Of a stretch of 64,000 nucleotides of DNA, positions 47,779 through 61,700 are shown one piece after another. A program made the translations under genes and the position numbers. The notes below the pieces were generated by a model, which was not told the origin of the DNA, did no database searches, and worked only from the letters and a program-made list of their open reading frames with translations. The stretch comes from Citrus sinensis (lineage: Eukaryota > Streptophyta > Magnoliopsida > Sapindales > Rutaceae). How positions within the stretch are numbered: the stretch's first letter is position 1; each line of letters begins with the position of its first letter. The stretch covers positions 29,975,001-30,039,000 of the forward strand of contig NC_068564.1 in the NCBI RefSeq assembly GCF_022201045.2, written 5' to 3'.

Positions 47779-50700
47779 CTAGAGGAGACTGTCAAGCTGT
47801 GCTTGCAGATCTGGCATTGACACCATGTTGATGATGCTTTGTTCTTCAGGCATATACTCAGCCTTTAGTAGAGATTGCACTTGAATATGGGCTTCCACAA
47901 TATTTGTCCTGCAAAAATATATCAACCGCATCAGTTTATGGAGACAGATCAATTTGGGTTGATTCCACCATCAAATACTCGCAATTCATAATCTCAACTG
48001 AAGAAATGTTTTGAATCATCAAGATGGCCCTCTTAACAGAGATATCATCAAAAGCAACAGATTCTACTTACAGAAGAATTTGAATTTGGTCTCCCTGATG
48101 ATGAGGGTAACTGGAACTACTCTGATATTATTTTATCAGAAAATTTACCACTAAGAAATCTGCAACTTAATTGGGCTTGAGAATTTAAAAGTTTTTGGTT
48201 CAAGAATGAGTGGGGTTGTACCCAAATGATTTTTGTACAGTTACACAGCAACATGATCAAAACTTAGCATGCCAGCAAAATAATGCAAGCTTGTTTGACA
48301 TTTATTCTACTGAGTAGCAGAAAAATACGTATTATCTTACTTTACTGGTTTGAAAAGTATTGTCCGTGTTGAAGGGTTCTGCAGATAAAGTTTCATCTTT
48401 GCCATCACTGGTGGCAGCTCTTGCTGAATAGCAGCATTCACCTGGTTCAGAATGTAAAAACAGGAAACTAATTTGAGTTAATTCTTGTGATTACGACTGA
48501 AAATGAAAGTTTAGGTTTGACTCCAAATAGCACAACCATGAAAGATGCATGCAGATGTAATTGATCATCCTTTGCTTGGGAAATATATAAATAAAAGAAA
48601 AGAAAACAAACAGAAACAAGGATTAGATTCCTTATTTGCTTGATGAAGATAAGAATTCTCCTACAACAGAGCAGGTCATCGGGAGTTATAAACACACTGA
48701 TATAGGGATCCAAGCAAAGAGAATTTTTGGTTCTCTCAACATAGATCTCATAATATTTATGCTGCTTCCGAAAGGAAAAAGCATTTGATCCTCAGATGCA
48801 GAAGCAAGTACCTGAGGTCTCTAAATCTCAGGACAGATATGCTGTTTTCACTCCACACTATAATGATTATTAAACAATTTCCTCCAGCCTCAAGTTTAAG
48901 ATGGAACCTGTTGACCACCTAGGCCTTCTAATTAGATAGTCATAAGTACAACCAATGGCTGCACGTTGAGAATTCTCCAGATTGGAAATTTCTGCCAGAA
49001 CTTGCTTCAAGGAAGATCCCATTTGCGTGGCTTTTTTCTTTTTTTATTTTTAATAATTCTCTATCTTACTACATGCCCTACTCCACTACTTCCCATGCAC
49101 AAACTGAAACTAAACGTAATCTCCCTCCCAAATGGGTATGAGGGGAGTTTGATCTCTAGCTCACTTGCTTTATCGCAATAGACATAACCAAATAGGTCAT
49201 ACCCTTGTAGGCCCCTCATTGCATTGCTTGTGGAGGTGTTCTTGCAGCTAATGGTCATCTTAGTATTGGCTTTCTTTTTCAATTCATTTCAAAATCATAA
49301 GTTAATTACAAATTGTATTGTATGTTGTTTTGTCTAAGTTAAAAATTGATTGAAAACAATCCCACCCTAGGACTCTTTAAAATAGTGCAAACAAGCACTT
49401 AATTACATGGCATACCTTATGAACAAGTTCAGCCACCTTATCTGGAGTAGCAAAAGCTTGATCCTTTAGTGGTTTTGCCATAAGTGAGTCTACATTCTGA
49501 TTCTGGTTGCCAGAGGACAAAGCAACTTTTACAGCAGTCACCTAAAGATGTAACATAATTAGAGAAAGTCAAAATCCGCAATTAGAATAAATTTCCACAA
49601 GCAAAAAATCTATGTTATGATCTTAATAGTGAATACAAAAGTATGGCAATTATCCAACGTTGAGATTCTAATGATCATTAAATGATTTTTTTTTTTTTAC
49701 TAGGTCTATATACCCGGAAAAATTGTTATATGACTACAGAAACAATCAAAACTCAAATTTGAAAGGTGAAGAAAAAAAGCAATGCCACCATATGATTAGA
49801 AATTCAGCCTTTTTGCACCTCTTCTTTAAATAAAGAAAAACAGGAATAAACACTTGTCCTGCCAGTATAAAATTGAAACTTTTGCCAAGTTTCTTCATAC
49901 TTAGATCCAGGGATCTGATCAGTCATATAGATTTGCAATGGCATATTTTCCACACAGATTCTCAAATAGTAAGTTACCTAAAAGTACAATTTAGAGGAAA
50001 AAGACAAACCTTGGCAACAAATGAAAGCATGGGATCCACAACTAACTTAGTAACAGCCATGATGAACTCCTCACAAGTAGCTTTTAGGCTTTTCTCCAAT
50101 TCCTGGAAGTAACAGAAATAGTGGCATTAAAAAGGTACCAACTGGGCTCACTGATTAATTTCCAGAAACTAAAGAAGGAAAAAAATACGCGAACACAATT
50201 TAAAACTTTGTTCTATCTTTTCGGGCACAATATTTGTCATACATGCCTGAACATGTGATAACAATCATATGTCTCGTGGTCAATGCCAGGCATGCTGAAT
50301 TTAAACTGAAAAAATATATCCCTTTTATCTGCATCCTAGAAATAGTATCCTTGCTAATTTCTCTATTATCTTATTATTTTTTTAAAAAAAAATTAACTCA
50401 TGTGTCCTTTGATGTTGGTATTTTGTTGGTAATCATAATGCAAGAAGGCATGATTGAACACAAATGAGGAAAGTATGGTGATCCTCCAATGAGAATGACT
50501 TCAGAAAAAGATAGATAATTAACTAATTATACATCACTCTGTAGTTAAATTTTTTGGCTTATTTGCCCATAAATGCTTCAACAAATTGTACGATTTTTTG
50601 CTCCCAAAACATGGACACAAGTAATTCAGCAGCAGATGCTTCTGAAATGATAAGTGGGAACACACAATGACAATTAATTTGAAATAAATTCACCTTCTTG

Positions 50701-53700
50701 GCATCTATTTGACTTTCCAAAACACGAGGAGATAAGGTCCTTGCCAACGAGGTTGATCTTGACCAGTCAAAAAGTGAAGCTTGACCTCTAAGTATCCTTC
50801 TCAGGTGCTCCTGGCCATAGTTAGGTATGAATAAGGCTCTAATTCAAATTAAAAGACACACAAACATAAAAAATTTCAACTTTCAGAGTAAGGAAGGTCA
50901 AACATGTTTAAAAAGAAAAACCTGTCAGGTCCATCTGCAGTAAAATTAACTGAACAACAAATGATCCACAAGATGATGTGTACACAAGCATGTGATATGT
51001 TTTTAAAACCCAAAATGACAAAAAACTATAGAGCATTTAACTCAAGCAGTGCTCCAGCAAAAGGAAAAAAGACCAGGTCATGCACCCAAATAAGAAAGGA
51101 GTTCAGCTTCAGAAATACTAACCAGCAAATGTGAGAAATCAAGTTCCTTATGCGTAACAGAAAATTCTATATCAAATGGAGCAATCTGGAAGACCAAAAG
51201 AGAGTGTTAAGAAATTATACTGTCAGACTAAATAAGCTAACCCTGAAGAAATGGAAGGGAGAGATTAAGGGAAATAACCTGTTCCCTTAAGATCAAAAGA
51301 TACTTGATAAGAAAGAGCTGTCCATCCATTGGTGTCGATCTCTTTGCAATGAGCTTGCTAGCTTTCTACAACAAATGAATGTCACATTTTGATTTCAGAT
51401 GATTACCAAATATTACAAATCCAGGCATTCAAATCATAGCATATTACACATGTATGCTGGCAACCTGACGAAGCAAGTCGGCCAGCCAATGCAACTAACT
51501 AGGTGCTAGCTTATCCATCAAATATAGCAACATGACATTTTTTTACAAACAAACAAAAAATAACCCACCCCCCCCCCCCCCCCCCCCCCCCCCCCGCCCC
51601 CGCCCCCCCCAAAAAAAAAGAAAAAAAGAAAAGACACTTATCTTTTAAAATGTAGTAGTATCATGATATCATACAAACATGATAAAATTTACAACTGAAT
51701 AACAATTACTGCACACAACAGTATTGAAAATTTCTTTAGCTTACTTGGATTGACTCTGAACAAACTTCCACTGCTTCCTGAGAGAGAGAAAATAAATAAG
51801 TAAATATAATAACAAATAAACAAAATATATTTTTAAGAAAATCATTCAACAAACAATGACAATAAAATTTTAAAAAGTTTTGTAAAGACAAAATTTTCAG
51901 CAAAAGTAAATGCCATAAGAATCAAAGCACCTGTGCCAAACCAGTGAAAACTGCTTGTTCTAAACACTGATACAGCTTCAAAAGACAAGATACAGTTTTC
52001 TCTAGAGGTGGGTACCAAGTTTTGTATACATCTGGGTTTTCATCGGCCTGCAAGTTAAGCAAATGCTATTAGCCAGCAAAAATCATAGATTCAAGAACAA
52101 ATTGTCATTTTGCAACTCAGATCATCACCAACAATTATTAGCCATTCTACATTTACATCAAATAAAACAATAAATAGTCATTTAGACATAAAACAACAAG
52201 GATATAGGTATGAAATGTGACTGATACTTATGGCTGGATCAACAATCAAGAGGCATATTTAACTAAGAACAGATGATAAACAAATGTTCACTCACTATGA
52301 GATATGTTAACTCATACACTTTCTTATGGGAAAGCAGTCACATTCAGCACCGAAGATCTCAGAAATACTTCAGACATAATATAAAAAGAAATGCAGAGAG
52401 AATTGAAGCAACCAAAAAAGTATCCTAGCAAACAAAGGCTACTCAACAAATACCAGTCAAACAACATAAAATTTACAAGACAGACTAACATAAAAACGAA
52501 AGATAGAAAATGCAAAGCACTATACAGGAGTAGTCTCCAATTTTGTCCCAGCAGATTGCTCCAACTTTGAAGGGTAATTTAAGTCTTCATCTGAAGGAAT
52601 ATAATTTGCTATCTGCAAAAAATAATAGATGCTTCAAAAATAATACCAATGTAACTCTAAGAATCAAAAGCTTCTACTGCATCACTTCATCATGTAATGC
52701 TAAATCTCAGCAAGTTACTCTAGTTCAGAAAGGAGATCATGCTGGAGAAAGCATTGCAAAACTTCTCATAGTAATGCTAAATTCGAAGATAAACAGACAT
52801 TATAGGATGTTTCTATTTCAATCCAAACCAAGAGTGATCTGTCAGGTATCTTTCAATTCCCACAGATATAAGACTTGATATTTTAAAAAACTCTTCACTA
52901 AGTGGAAAACTCACATAACATTTGAGAAAATAAATAAGAAATACAATATTGGCAAAAGTTTGCAAATTCCAAGTGTTACTGCAAAGATTTGATACTTCTG
53001 CCAATTGACATTCACAAAAAAATTTATTAAGTTAATTTGATTCAAAAGGGAAGTTTCAAGATTCTATCCCACTAGGAGATAAAGTCCAGGAGATAGAGGC
53101 ATATCTAGTTTCTGTGAACGATTTCTCATTTAGACTTGGACTAAATAACTTCAAATCTCAGCTATGTTAAGCAGAAAAGATTTTGTGATAGTAAGGAACA
53201 ATTGGCTAAAAATGCAAATACAGAAGGGAAGGATGCTGATTGATATAAATCATTTATAAAGCAATAAACACACCTCATCACGAATATGTGTTCGAGCGCG
53301 AAAAGTCAATCGCTCATGAACGTCTGCTAAAATTCTTTCTAAAGTAGGACGCAACCCAGCTAGTGACTCACTTCGTCTACTGAGTTGTTCTCCCAAGACT
53401 TCAACTTTCAGTATATCAACAAGTTCACAAAGAAGGTCAACATTTGTTTCATGAATGAGTTTTGGACGCAGTATATCATACAGGAATGTAGACCTGCAAT
53501 ATAAGTTAGCACCATCATGTGACCAGGACGTATATGTATGGCATTCAAAGCCAAATGAAAACTGCTTCATTATTTCCGGCAATAAATACAGGATATGTAT
53601 AGATCAAAGATAAATTCACAAGGTTTTACATGGATAGAGATTTTTTATTTTAAATAGGTCAATGCGCTCCACATTTTTCTTGAAAAAGGAACACCCATGA

Positions 53701-56700
53701 CAAATAAGATATGTTCTCAGAGAAAAAAAAATTGATGAAGATTAAAGAAAATAATTCGGCTAAAATACATAATTTCTAAGCAACGGAAATTGAATCTCTC
53801 AGAAAGACATCCACTGAAAACACCAACTTGCTCAACCATATAAAATCATTCTCAACTATGGACAATTATTTAGCATCAGCTACATGCAGTAAAAATAAAA
53901 TAAAAATAAGAATAGTTGCAAAAAAATAAATAAATTGGAAACATGAAGAGCTCTGGACATCAGACTCAAAAACTTACAAGGGATCTATCAATGGGGCCAA
54001 ACTTGAAATATCCTCTGAAGAAGATGGAAAAAAGTGATCAAATAATTGATGCTCAAGCTGACAGACCTGCAATTTGGGACAATGTCAAATAGTGTTGGAT
54101 GCAGGATGTAATTTATCTTTTTGCCTTTACTCCAATAAAACTCAGAAACTATGATAGGCTTATTCTGTCACAGAAAATAAGAAATTATGAGGAAGCTTGT
54201 TCTATTAAAAGACATTCATTCAACTGTGACAACTAAATTGGAAAGTATCTGGAAAAGGTTTCGTAACCCACCCAATTAAGTACTCAATATTAACCGCAGA
54301 AATAGAAAACATAAATATGGAAATTACGAGTGATATGATTGTCTCAGGAATCATCACCCCCTTAAATTGTTAGGAAAGTCTAACTGTATTTACTTTCTAG
54401 GTTAGTTAACATAATCAGATAAAATGCCACCCAGAACTGCAGCAGTGGTTACAAAGGTAGTTTTGTTTATTTTCACCATCACTCTAAAAATACATGGGAG
54501 ATTCCATGCACTCTACCAATTAAACAAAAAGGGAAAAGAAGACATGGCAAACTAATCTTTCTACGAAAGCTCATTTCCTATTTTCAACAAATAGCAGCGC
54601 TCTCAAAACAAGGGATCAATTGATTCGATCAATTGTTTGTAATCAAGTCCAGAAACAATCCCATCAGCACCTCCAAAGTTAAAATAAGATGATGAAGAAA
54701 ATAACTCAATGCAAATAAACCGTTAAAATAAGTTGATGAAGAAAATAACTCATTGCAAATACATAAACTGTTAAAATAAGTTGATGAAGAAAATAACTCA
54801 TTGCAAATATATAAACTGTTAAAATAAGTTGATGAATAAAATAACTCATTGCAAATACATAAACTATTAAAATAAGTTGAAGAAAAAAATAACTGGTTGC
54901 AAATATATAAACCACATAAATTTAACATCTTAGATAATTTATGACTAACTTTGACCAGTTTCATAAGTAAGCTTGAAAGTCCAGGGGCAGGGGGTTGTTT
55001 TTCATTTTTATAAAAAGAAAGCTGCAGAATATTCACAGTGTTTTGTATAGTTTTTGGTTTCCCTGTAGGCTTTTTCTTTTTGGCTGATTTGTTCCTTATC
55101 CACCTTTCTTTCCCACAAGTGTTTCCAGTTTCTTGTCACAAAACTAGAAGGACCAGGTTTGAAAACCACCAACATGTACTCAATGTAACACCGTATGTCA
55201 ATGTTACCTGCATTAGATATGCACATCCTGATCTCGTCAATGATGGCAAAGTTTCTTTTTTGGAAAATTCAGATATTCGCTGTTGCACTATGCCTTTCAC
55301 CTGGGAAACATAAAATATAGAGCAAGTAGTTAAAGCTTAATGAACAGCAAGTACTAAAAGAATGCACTTTACCAAACATCTAACCATCAACTAACCAAAG
55401 AAAGCCGCTGTTCACAGTACAATTTGTGGCATTCTTCAAGGATCTGAACATACTCTTTTTTCAATGATCTGCTTTCAATTTCTTCCAACACTGGCTTAAG
55501 CTGAAATAACATAAAAAGGTTAGTAACCACTGCTTATGCCTGAAGCGAAATCCAATTGTAGCATATTATTTCCACTGATATTCCATCAATAACTTACCAA
55601 AGTTCATAAAATTTTCATGTCCCACTCTACTCACCGCTGTAAAGGTAATCTATATTCATATACACATGCACAAGAAAGTTTCCAGACCAAAAGAGAAGAA
55701 AAAAAGGAAATCGTTACCTCACTAGCAGCTGCCTTGAAACGGACATAAATTAGCGATGCCTCTACACCCTCGGACATAGATGTTTTGCTACCACCACTGC
55801 TCCGAATTGCTGCTTGGACCTGATAAAAGATAAAAATGAGATTCAACACTGAACCTGGATAAATGCAAGTAGAGACAATCTATTAACTTCTATGAGGGCA
55901 CTCCACCTGAGAAGAAGCACTTTTGAGAACAGAAAGTACATGACTACGAATCATGCCCAAAGCTCGAGACTGTGAACATTAAAATATTTCAAATCATTTC
56001 TCACTTAAGCCAAATCTCATATCATAGATTCTCTCACCATATCCTCTCCGCACCACAAAAAAAAAAAAAAAACAAAATAATAATCATCACTAATAAGGGA
56101 AACAAAAGTTAAAAGAGATAAATGATTTCTAGTTTTCGCTCGTCTATTGACTCCTGAAACAATCATGCACCTGAAGCTGTCGAAATTTGAGCAAGTAAAC
56201 ACTTGATTCTGCATATTGGGGGTTGCCTTCAACATACCTAACATGAGAAAATTACAACAAAATTCATACTTTTTTCTCAGTATTGCTTATGAACTTGTAT
56301 GGCTTGAACAGCATAGTGTCAGAGACGCACACTTTTATATGATGAGTCAATAAGAAAGCATTCACTTACAATATGCATTCATCAAGCCGTTTGAGCAGGT
56401 GGAAGAAGTTCCCATTTCCAACATTCATGTTTGGAGAATAAAAACTGGCAGCAATCTGTAGACAGAAATATCATTAGACAATTCACAAAATTCACTGCTA
56501 AAGGTACAGTATTGTTTCATAAATTGGAAGCTAGCCAATCTGTAGGCAAGACAGATTCAAACCTTACATTCTCCAATTCGTCAAAGTACTTAAGCTTACT
56601 CTGAACTGCTTCTGCAAACTCAATCAGTCTTTGCTTTTCTATTACCTGAAATGAATAAGAAATTGAGACAACTAAATCAAATTTTTTCCTTTACACTGAC

Positions 56701-57893
56701 ATTACTATTTGAAACATCTAAGGTAAGGCTATCCAACACAAATAATGGCTTCAGCCACCAAATATACTTAGAACTCATTCTAGAGAAAAGACAGAAAAAA
56801 AAAAAACACAAAAACAAAAACGCACCAAACGGTCGCATGCATCATGAAGTGTTTTAGTCTTTGTTGCCACAGCATGATGTTGAAGCTGTAACTCATTAAA
56901 CAAGTCAAGGGTCTCATCTACCTGCAGAAAACGATCCTTTGTTATCTCAAACATTGTGACTAACCAATATAACACAAAATCAAATTTAGAAAATTAAAGA
57001 AATACTGCAACAGAAATGAAAACTAGGTAAAATGCGAAAACAGGTCAACATAACATAAACATACTTGCTGAAGTATATCATCACATGTTTGAATGCGCCC
57101 CATTAAAGTGTTGACGTAATGCCGATACTTCTCCTCTGTCTAAGAAAATCAAACAATGACACAATAAGTAAAAATCATCAAATAATACAGCCACCAAACA
57201 CGTCACAGCAAGCAACAAATACTAACCTCAGACTTCATGGCTAATTCGAGATCTGTAAACCAATTGTAAAACTGCACAATTCAAAGCTCTAGGTTAACAA
57301 TTTATCTATTTCACAAAATCTTAACATCTCTCTTGCAACAATTTGCATAAATTTCATTACCAGATGAATAGATCGTCACCTGATTTGTATTGACTAGAAC
57401 TGCTTCAATAGCGTCAGATTCTCCAAAAGAGTGATCCTTCGTGGCCACGGATAAGCCATTGTCTTGGCCAGGGATATGCTCTTGTGTCTACCATAATTCA
57501 AACAACAGTAATTTTCACATAAAATTATATTAACGCGAAGCTAAACGACAGAAATGATCAAAACAACGTACCAAATTGACAGGAAAAGGACGCTCAGCTA
57601 CAACATGAAACAGCGAGCCTATAGCCGCTTGTTGTTGTTCTGACAACGGAGCATTCTAGAGAACAAAAAAATTGAGAGAATAAATTAATCTCGAATTATG
57701 CTTGCATTGTACTGGATCTGATACCTAATTAATTGAATCTAAAAATTCAGAATATTAAATGAAGTAAGTGTAAGCCAGATCTAGAGGCAATGAAGAAAAA
57801 GCAGACCTGTTCCCAAGTAGAGGCGAAGTTGTAGCCTCTGGAGACAGCTCCAGATTTCGGGAGACTTGGAGGTGGTGCAGATTTGTTTGCCAT
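47779..57893 (-). CDS. Conserved oligomeric Golgi complex subunit 3
   Basis: Twenty-five coding exons in transcript order: 57893-57807, 57655-57572, 57487-57380, 57271-57227, 57139-57065, 56921-56826, 56645-56568, 56455-56370, 56237-56171, 55969-55907, 55819-55718, 55500-55396, 55300-55208, 54066-53978, 53493-53274, 52612-52526, 52047-51931, 51777-51745, 51365-51279, 51185-51123, 50810-50694, 50102-50010, 49541-49416, 48441-48341, 47908-47779. The protein is 783 aa, close to Arabidopsis COG3. It belongs to lobe A of the COG tether, which captures retrograde vesicles at the Golgi. The start is [15 protein letters not shown]. The Sec34-like N-terminal region ([15 protein letters not shown] ... 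[33 protein letters not shown]) is rich in coiled-coil helices. The C terminus ends LQAQLDSLL. Every junction is GT-AG and in frame. Introns carry a poly-C tract and a 48-bp minisatellite. Confidence 0.96.
51568..51610. repeat. Long poly-C tract in a COG3 intron
   Basis: A 28-base uninterrupted C run (51568-51595), then GCCCCCG and a further C run to 51610, followed by an A-rich stretch. It lies between COG3 exons 19 and 18. On the transcribed strand sense it is a G run. Run length may be affected by sequencing or assembly error. Confidence 0.9.
54678..54913. repeat. 48-bp minisatellite, about five units, in a COG3 intron
   Basis: Units at 54678-54720 (short), 54722-54769, 54770-54817, 54818-54865 and 54866-54913. 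Each starts GTTAAAATAAGTTGATGAAG or a close variant and contains ACTCATTGCAAATA. Because 48 is a multiple of three, the minus strand shows a repeated peptide-like frame, but this lies inside the 1.1-kb intron between COG3 exons 13 and 14 and is not evidence of a gene. Confidence 0.95.
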
Positions 57894-58769
57894 TTTTTAA
57901 TTGGCCTAATTTCGTTTATCTGAGCTTTTGATTTCCACAAGAAGCTCTGTTCCTGGGCTGAGCATTCGTTCCTGGTGCTCTAAATGAAACGACAGTTGAT
58001 AACTGCCGTTGGAAGCAGCGTACAGTACACTCTTGCAGAGAAATAAAACGGTGCGTTTCGGTGGTACAACGACCGGTAAATCGGTAAATCAAGTCACCTT
58101 TTAAGTTTCTTGGGTCTTCGCTTTTCCAAGTAAATTTTAATTGCATAATAAGATAATTTTCTGGATATCTTTTATTTAAATATTCCTCAAGGGCATTATA
58201 AAATTACATAGATACAAACCACCCTGATTGACGGATGTTTTGGTGCTTTACCCTAGTCCTTTTGGGGAATATTGGGCACAATATGCTCTTGATATCTTCA
58301 ATTGAAAATAAAAATTGAAGTCTTACTTATACTCTTGTGACACATAAAATAAACATGGACAATATGATTTTAGCAAACAAAGTTTGTTATCATGCCATAC
58401 TCTAAATTCCTAAGCCCCCCGCCCCCCCACCCCCCCGGCCGGGAAAAAAAAAAACTCGTATATACAAATGCAAGTTACCAATTATTTAAGAAACGCATGT
58501 TTTGAAAGATTTTAATATAAAGCCTATATTCTGGAAGAAAATTCACTGTGAAAAACAGTCAAAGCCAAATGGACTAATGGAGACCTGAAGAATGTCGCAA
58601 GAGCTCTTCAGAATCAGAATTGGGCCACACGTAAATGTTGTTTACAAAAATGTTACAAAGTTGTGGGATTTCATGCACTCTCAGGTCCAATGATACATAC
58701 AAGATTACACGAGGAACAAAAAGACTTCCCAGAAATTTTGAACAAGCACTCTCAGGTAGTCCAAAAGAA
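57894..58769. other. Spacer between RAD51 3' end and COG3 5' end
   Basis: Contains the COG3 promoter and leader on the right of its gene and the RAD51 3' UTR on the left side of RAD51. A C-rich run with a few G and A interruptions (about 58416-58442) is followed by an A run, similar in texture to the tract in the COG3 intron. No gene is seen. Confidence 0.5.
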
Positions 58770-61700
58770 TCAGTCTTTGACATCAGCTACACCTTGAGCA
58801 GAAATCTGGAATCGAGCTTCTGCTTCAGCCAGACATGGAGAACTTATTACTTTACAGATACGCTCTTCGCCTCTTCCCTTCCGAAGAGCAAGCCTGTATA
58901 TAGGTGTAGAGTTAGTCATTTTCAAAAAAATGAATATTCCATAGCAACAGGATGGTGAGATGAAAAAGATTAATATATATATAGACCTCGTTGTAGAAGC
59001 ATGAGCCATGATGTTGCCTCCAATAGGCTTAATCTGGGGTCCAGCAAAGATTGCAGAACCATCCACTTGTGCAACTACTTGATTTGTGATCACAACAGCC
59101 ACGCCAAACTGTAATCAAGGATTATAAAAATGAAATTTTGCTGAATAAAGATCTAGATACCAGAGGTGCAATTAAGTTTTGAACTATAATGGAACAAACG
59201 AAAAAAAATATGGAGCGACAAGAAAATTATTTCCCCCTTGGAGAATTCTCAGGCCAATGGTTCATACAACCTAATCGTTTAAATTCTCAATTAGTGCACC
59301 AGAGAGTATATGATATATGAGAATCAGAGCCTGCCTCATCTGCTAACTTCTGAAGGCTCCTGAGGAATTTTGCAAGATGCATTTGTCGGGCTGATAATTC
59401 TCCCCTTCCAGAGAAATCTGTTCTATACAAAGCAGTAGCACTATCCACTATCATAAGAGCAAACCTACAGAATCAAATCCCATTCAAGAATTAACTTTAT
59501 CCCAGAAAGTCTTTATGGACCCAAAATAAATATATATGCTGCCTGCATGTACATGTACTTGTAACCTGTAAACTAGTCACTACACAGCAAATGAAAATTA
59601 GATTGTACAGTATCAGCACACATAAAAATTAATAATGTAGGATGTACATATACATGTACTTGAAAGTTGAAGCTAAGGTTCAATCTATTGTTAAGATAGA
59701 TTACAACTCAAGACAGCCAAAGACCCAAAACACCAGAAAATTTGCTAAAATTTTAAACTAGAAGACTACGTGTATTTGAAAGTCGAAGCTAAGGTTCAAT
59801 CTATTATTAAGATAGATTGCAACTCAAGACAGCCGAAGGCCCAAAACACTGGAAATTTTAATAAATTTTAAACCAGAAGACAGCAATGGAACTCCTTTTT
59901 TTAAGCTTTCATTTCAGCCAGTAGTAAGAAAAATTTTACAATAAAGCAAACAATCATGCCTTGTCTCCACCATCATTGACGCTGCTTCCAGCAAAAGTCG
60001 TGATTGATGATCAGTATTATATGCTCTAGCATAGGCCACATTCTCCAAGACATCAGCACCATTTAATCCGTACCTGCAGCATTGAACAATATTCAATATT
60101 GATGCCACACACTGCAGAGGAACATATTTAGCTCAAAGAAACCATGTAACACCTGTCTGCTATTTGTAAGAGTCTCTGTGGCCTGAATGTGCCCTCAGCA
60201 TCAATGTACATTGCTTTTCCTTCACCACCTCCTTGATCTAACGGAAGCTGAAATATAAAGGTGCATTAGCAGTGCATGTTAAACGAGAAACTATCTCACT
60301 CACTCTCTCATACAAATGATAAATCAGGATACACTAAATTAGAGGTCTGCCAAGCTATGAGGAGATCTTAGCTACCAGAGATTAAATCCCACTCACTGCA
60401 TATGAACTTCATGTGTAGCAAGAAAACCAAAGCAGTGCAGAGCATGTTATTGGCAAAGATTATTCCAGTTACTTCTCTAAATATGGTGACTTCTAACATA
60501 ATTTTGAGTCATTATCAGAGCCTATAAGTCTATTCCACAAGGCAATAATTATGCTGTCCTAAGCCAAACCAGTAAAATGAAAGAGAATCACTTACTTGGC
60601 ATGTAACACATAAGGTGTGACACAACTGAGTCTTTCCAGATCGAAACTCACCATATATCTCAGTAATAGATCCTGTCTCAACTCCTCCTGCCAGTAAATA
60701 AGCACATGAGACTCCGAGAAAATAGAAAATGTGCTGACTCACACAATATTGTTTCTCACTTCTTAATTGGTCAAATAAATACTCAAGTCCAAAGAGGATT
60801 AGTGTTAAATTGAAATATAAAACACCCAGTGGTGACATACCTTCCAAAATTTTGTCAAGCTCTCTCGAGCCAGATGTTATTTGAATTATCTCAAGCCTCT
60901 GGGCATGGAGTTGGGTAGCACTGGTGAAACCCAGGGGCACAAGTTTGGAAGCTGCCATGAAAAAAACATACGAAGCTCTTTCACAAAAGCATTGACAAGA
61001 ATGAGCTGAAAAAAAAAAGAGTCAGTGTGGTAAAGACAAAGACAAGCCTGCTTCAATGATCTTGTCAACTTTTGCTTCGCTGATTCCTTTAATTTGCAGA
61101 AGTTCTTTCCTGGGGGAGTAAGCAACAGATTCAACTGTGCAAAGACCCGCATCTTTCAGCTTCTTGACGTCAAGAGCAGCAATGCCTGATGCCTTGTGTC
61201 GAGCATTAGAAGAACCAAAAATGTTATTAAGCATAAAAATGCATGTGAAAACAAACCATCCAAATTGGCCAAGTCAGAATATTGATAAACAACAGCTTAG
61301 TTCAAAGATTAAAAACAAATTCATCCATGAGCACTAATTTGAGCAACCCAAGCAAAAGACTAGGCCGAGATTAGGGTAAGTCGTGTCTTGAAGGACACCA
61401 CACAAGAGTGAAAATCTTATAAAGAATTAAATAAACGCTTCAATTTCACAATATAGGAAACAATTACAAGAAAATTAACCCTAGAATTCAATAAAAAGAA
61501 ATAACAGCTTTCATCACATTCAAGGAAACTAGAGTAAACCAATCAAAAATGCAGCTAAAGAAGCCATCTTTTTAGCAAAATAAAAACAACCCATATCAAT
61601 TACATAATCAAGGAAAATATTTTCAAGTGACTTCAGAAGGGAAAAAAGAAAAAAAAAAACTTTTGCCATCACCAAGAAAGGAAAAACTAATAAACCCATT

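Noticed and set aside
54678..54913. CRISPR-like regular repeat array
   Set aside because: Units are directly adjacent with no unique spacers, and the DNA is plant nuclear.
54629..55036. 135-codon minus-strand ORF with a repeated peptide
   Set aside because: It is produced by the 48-bp minisatellite inside a COG3 intron; flanking exons splice in frame without it.
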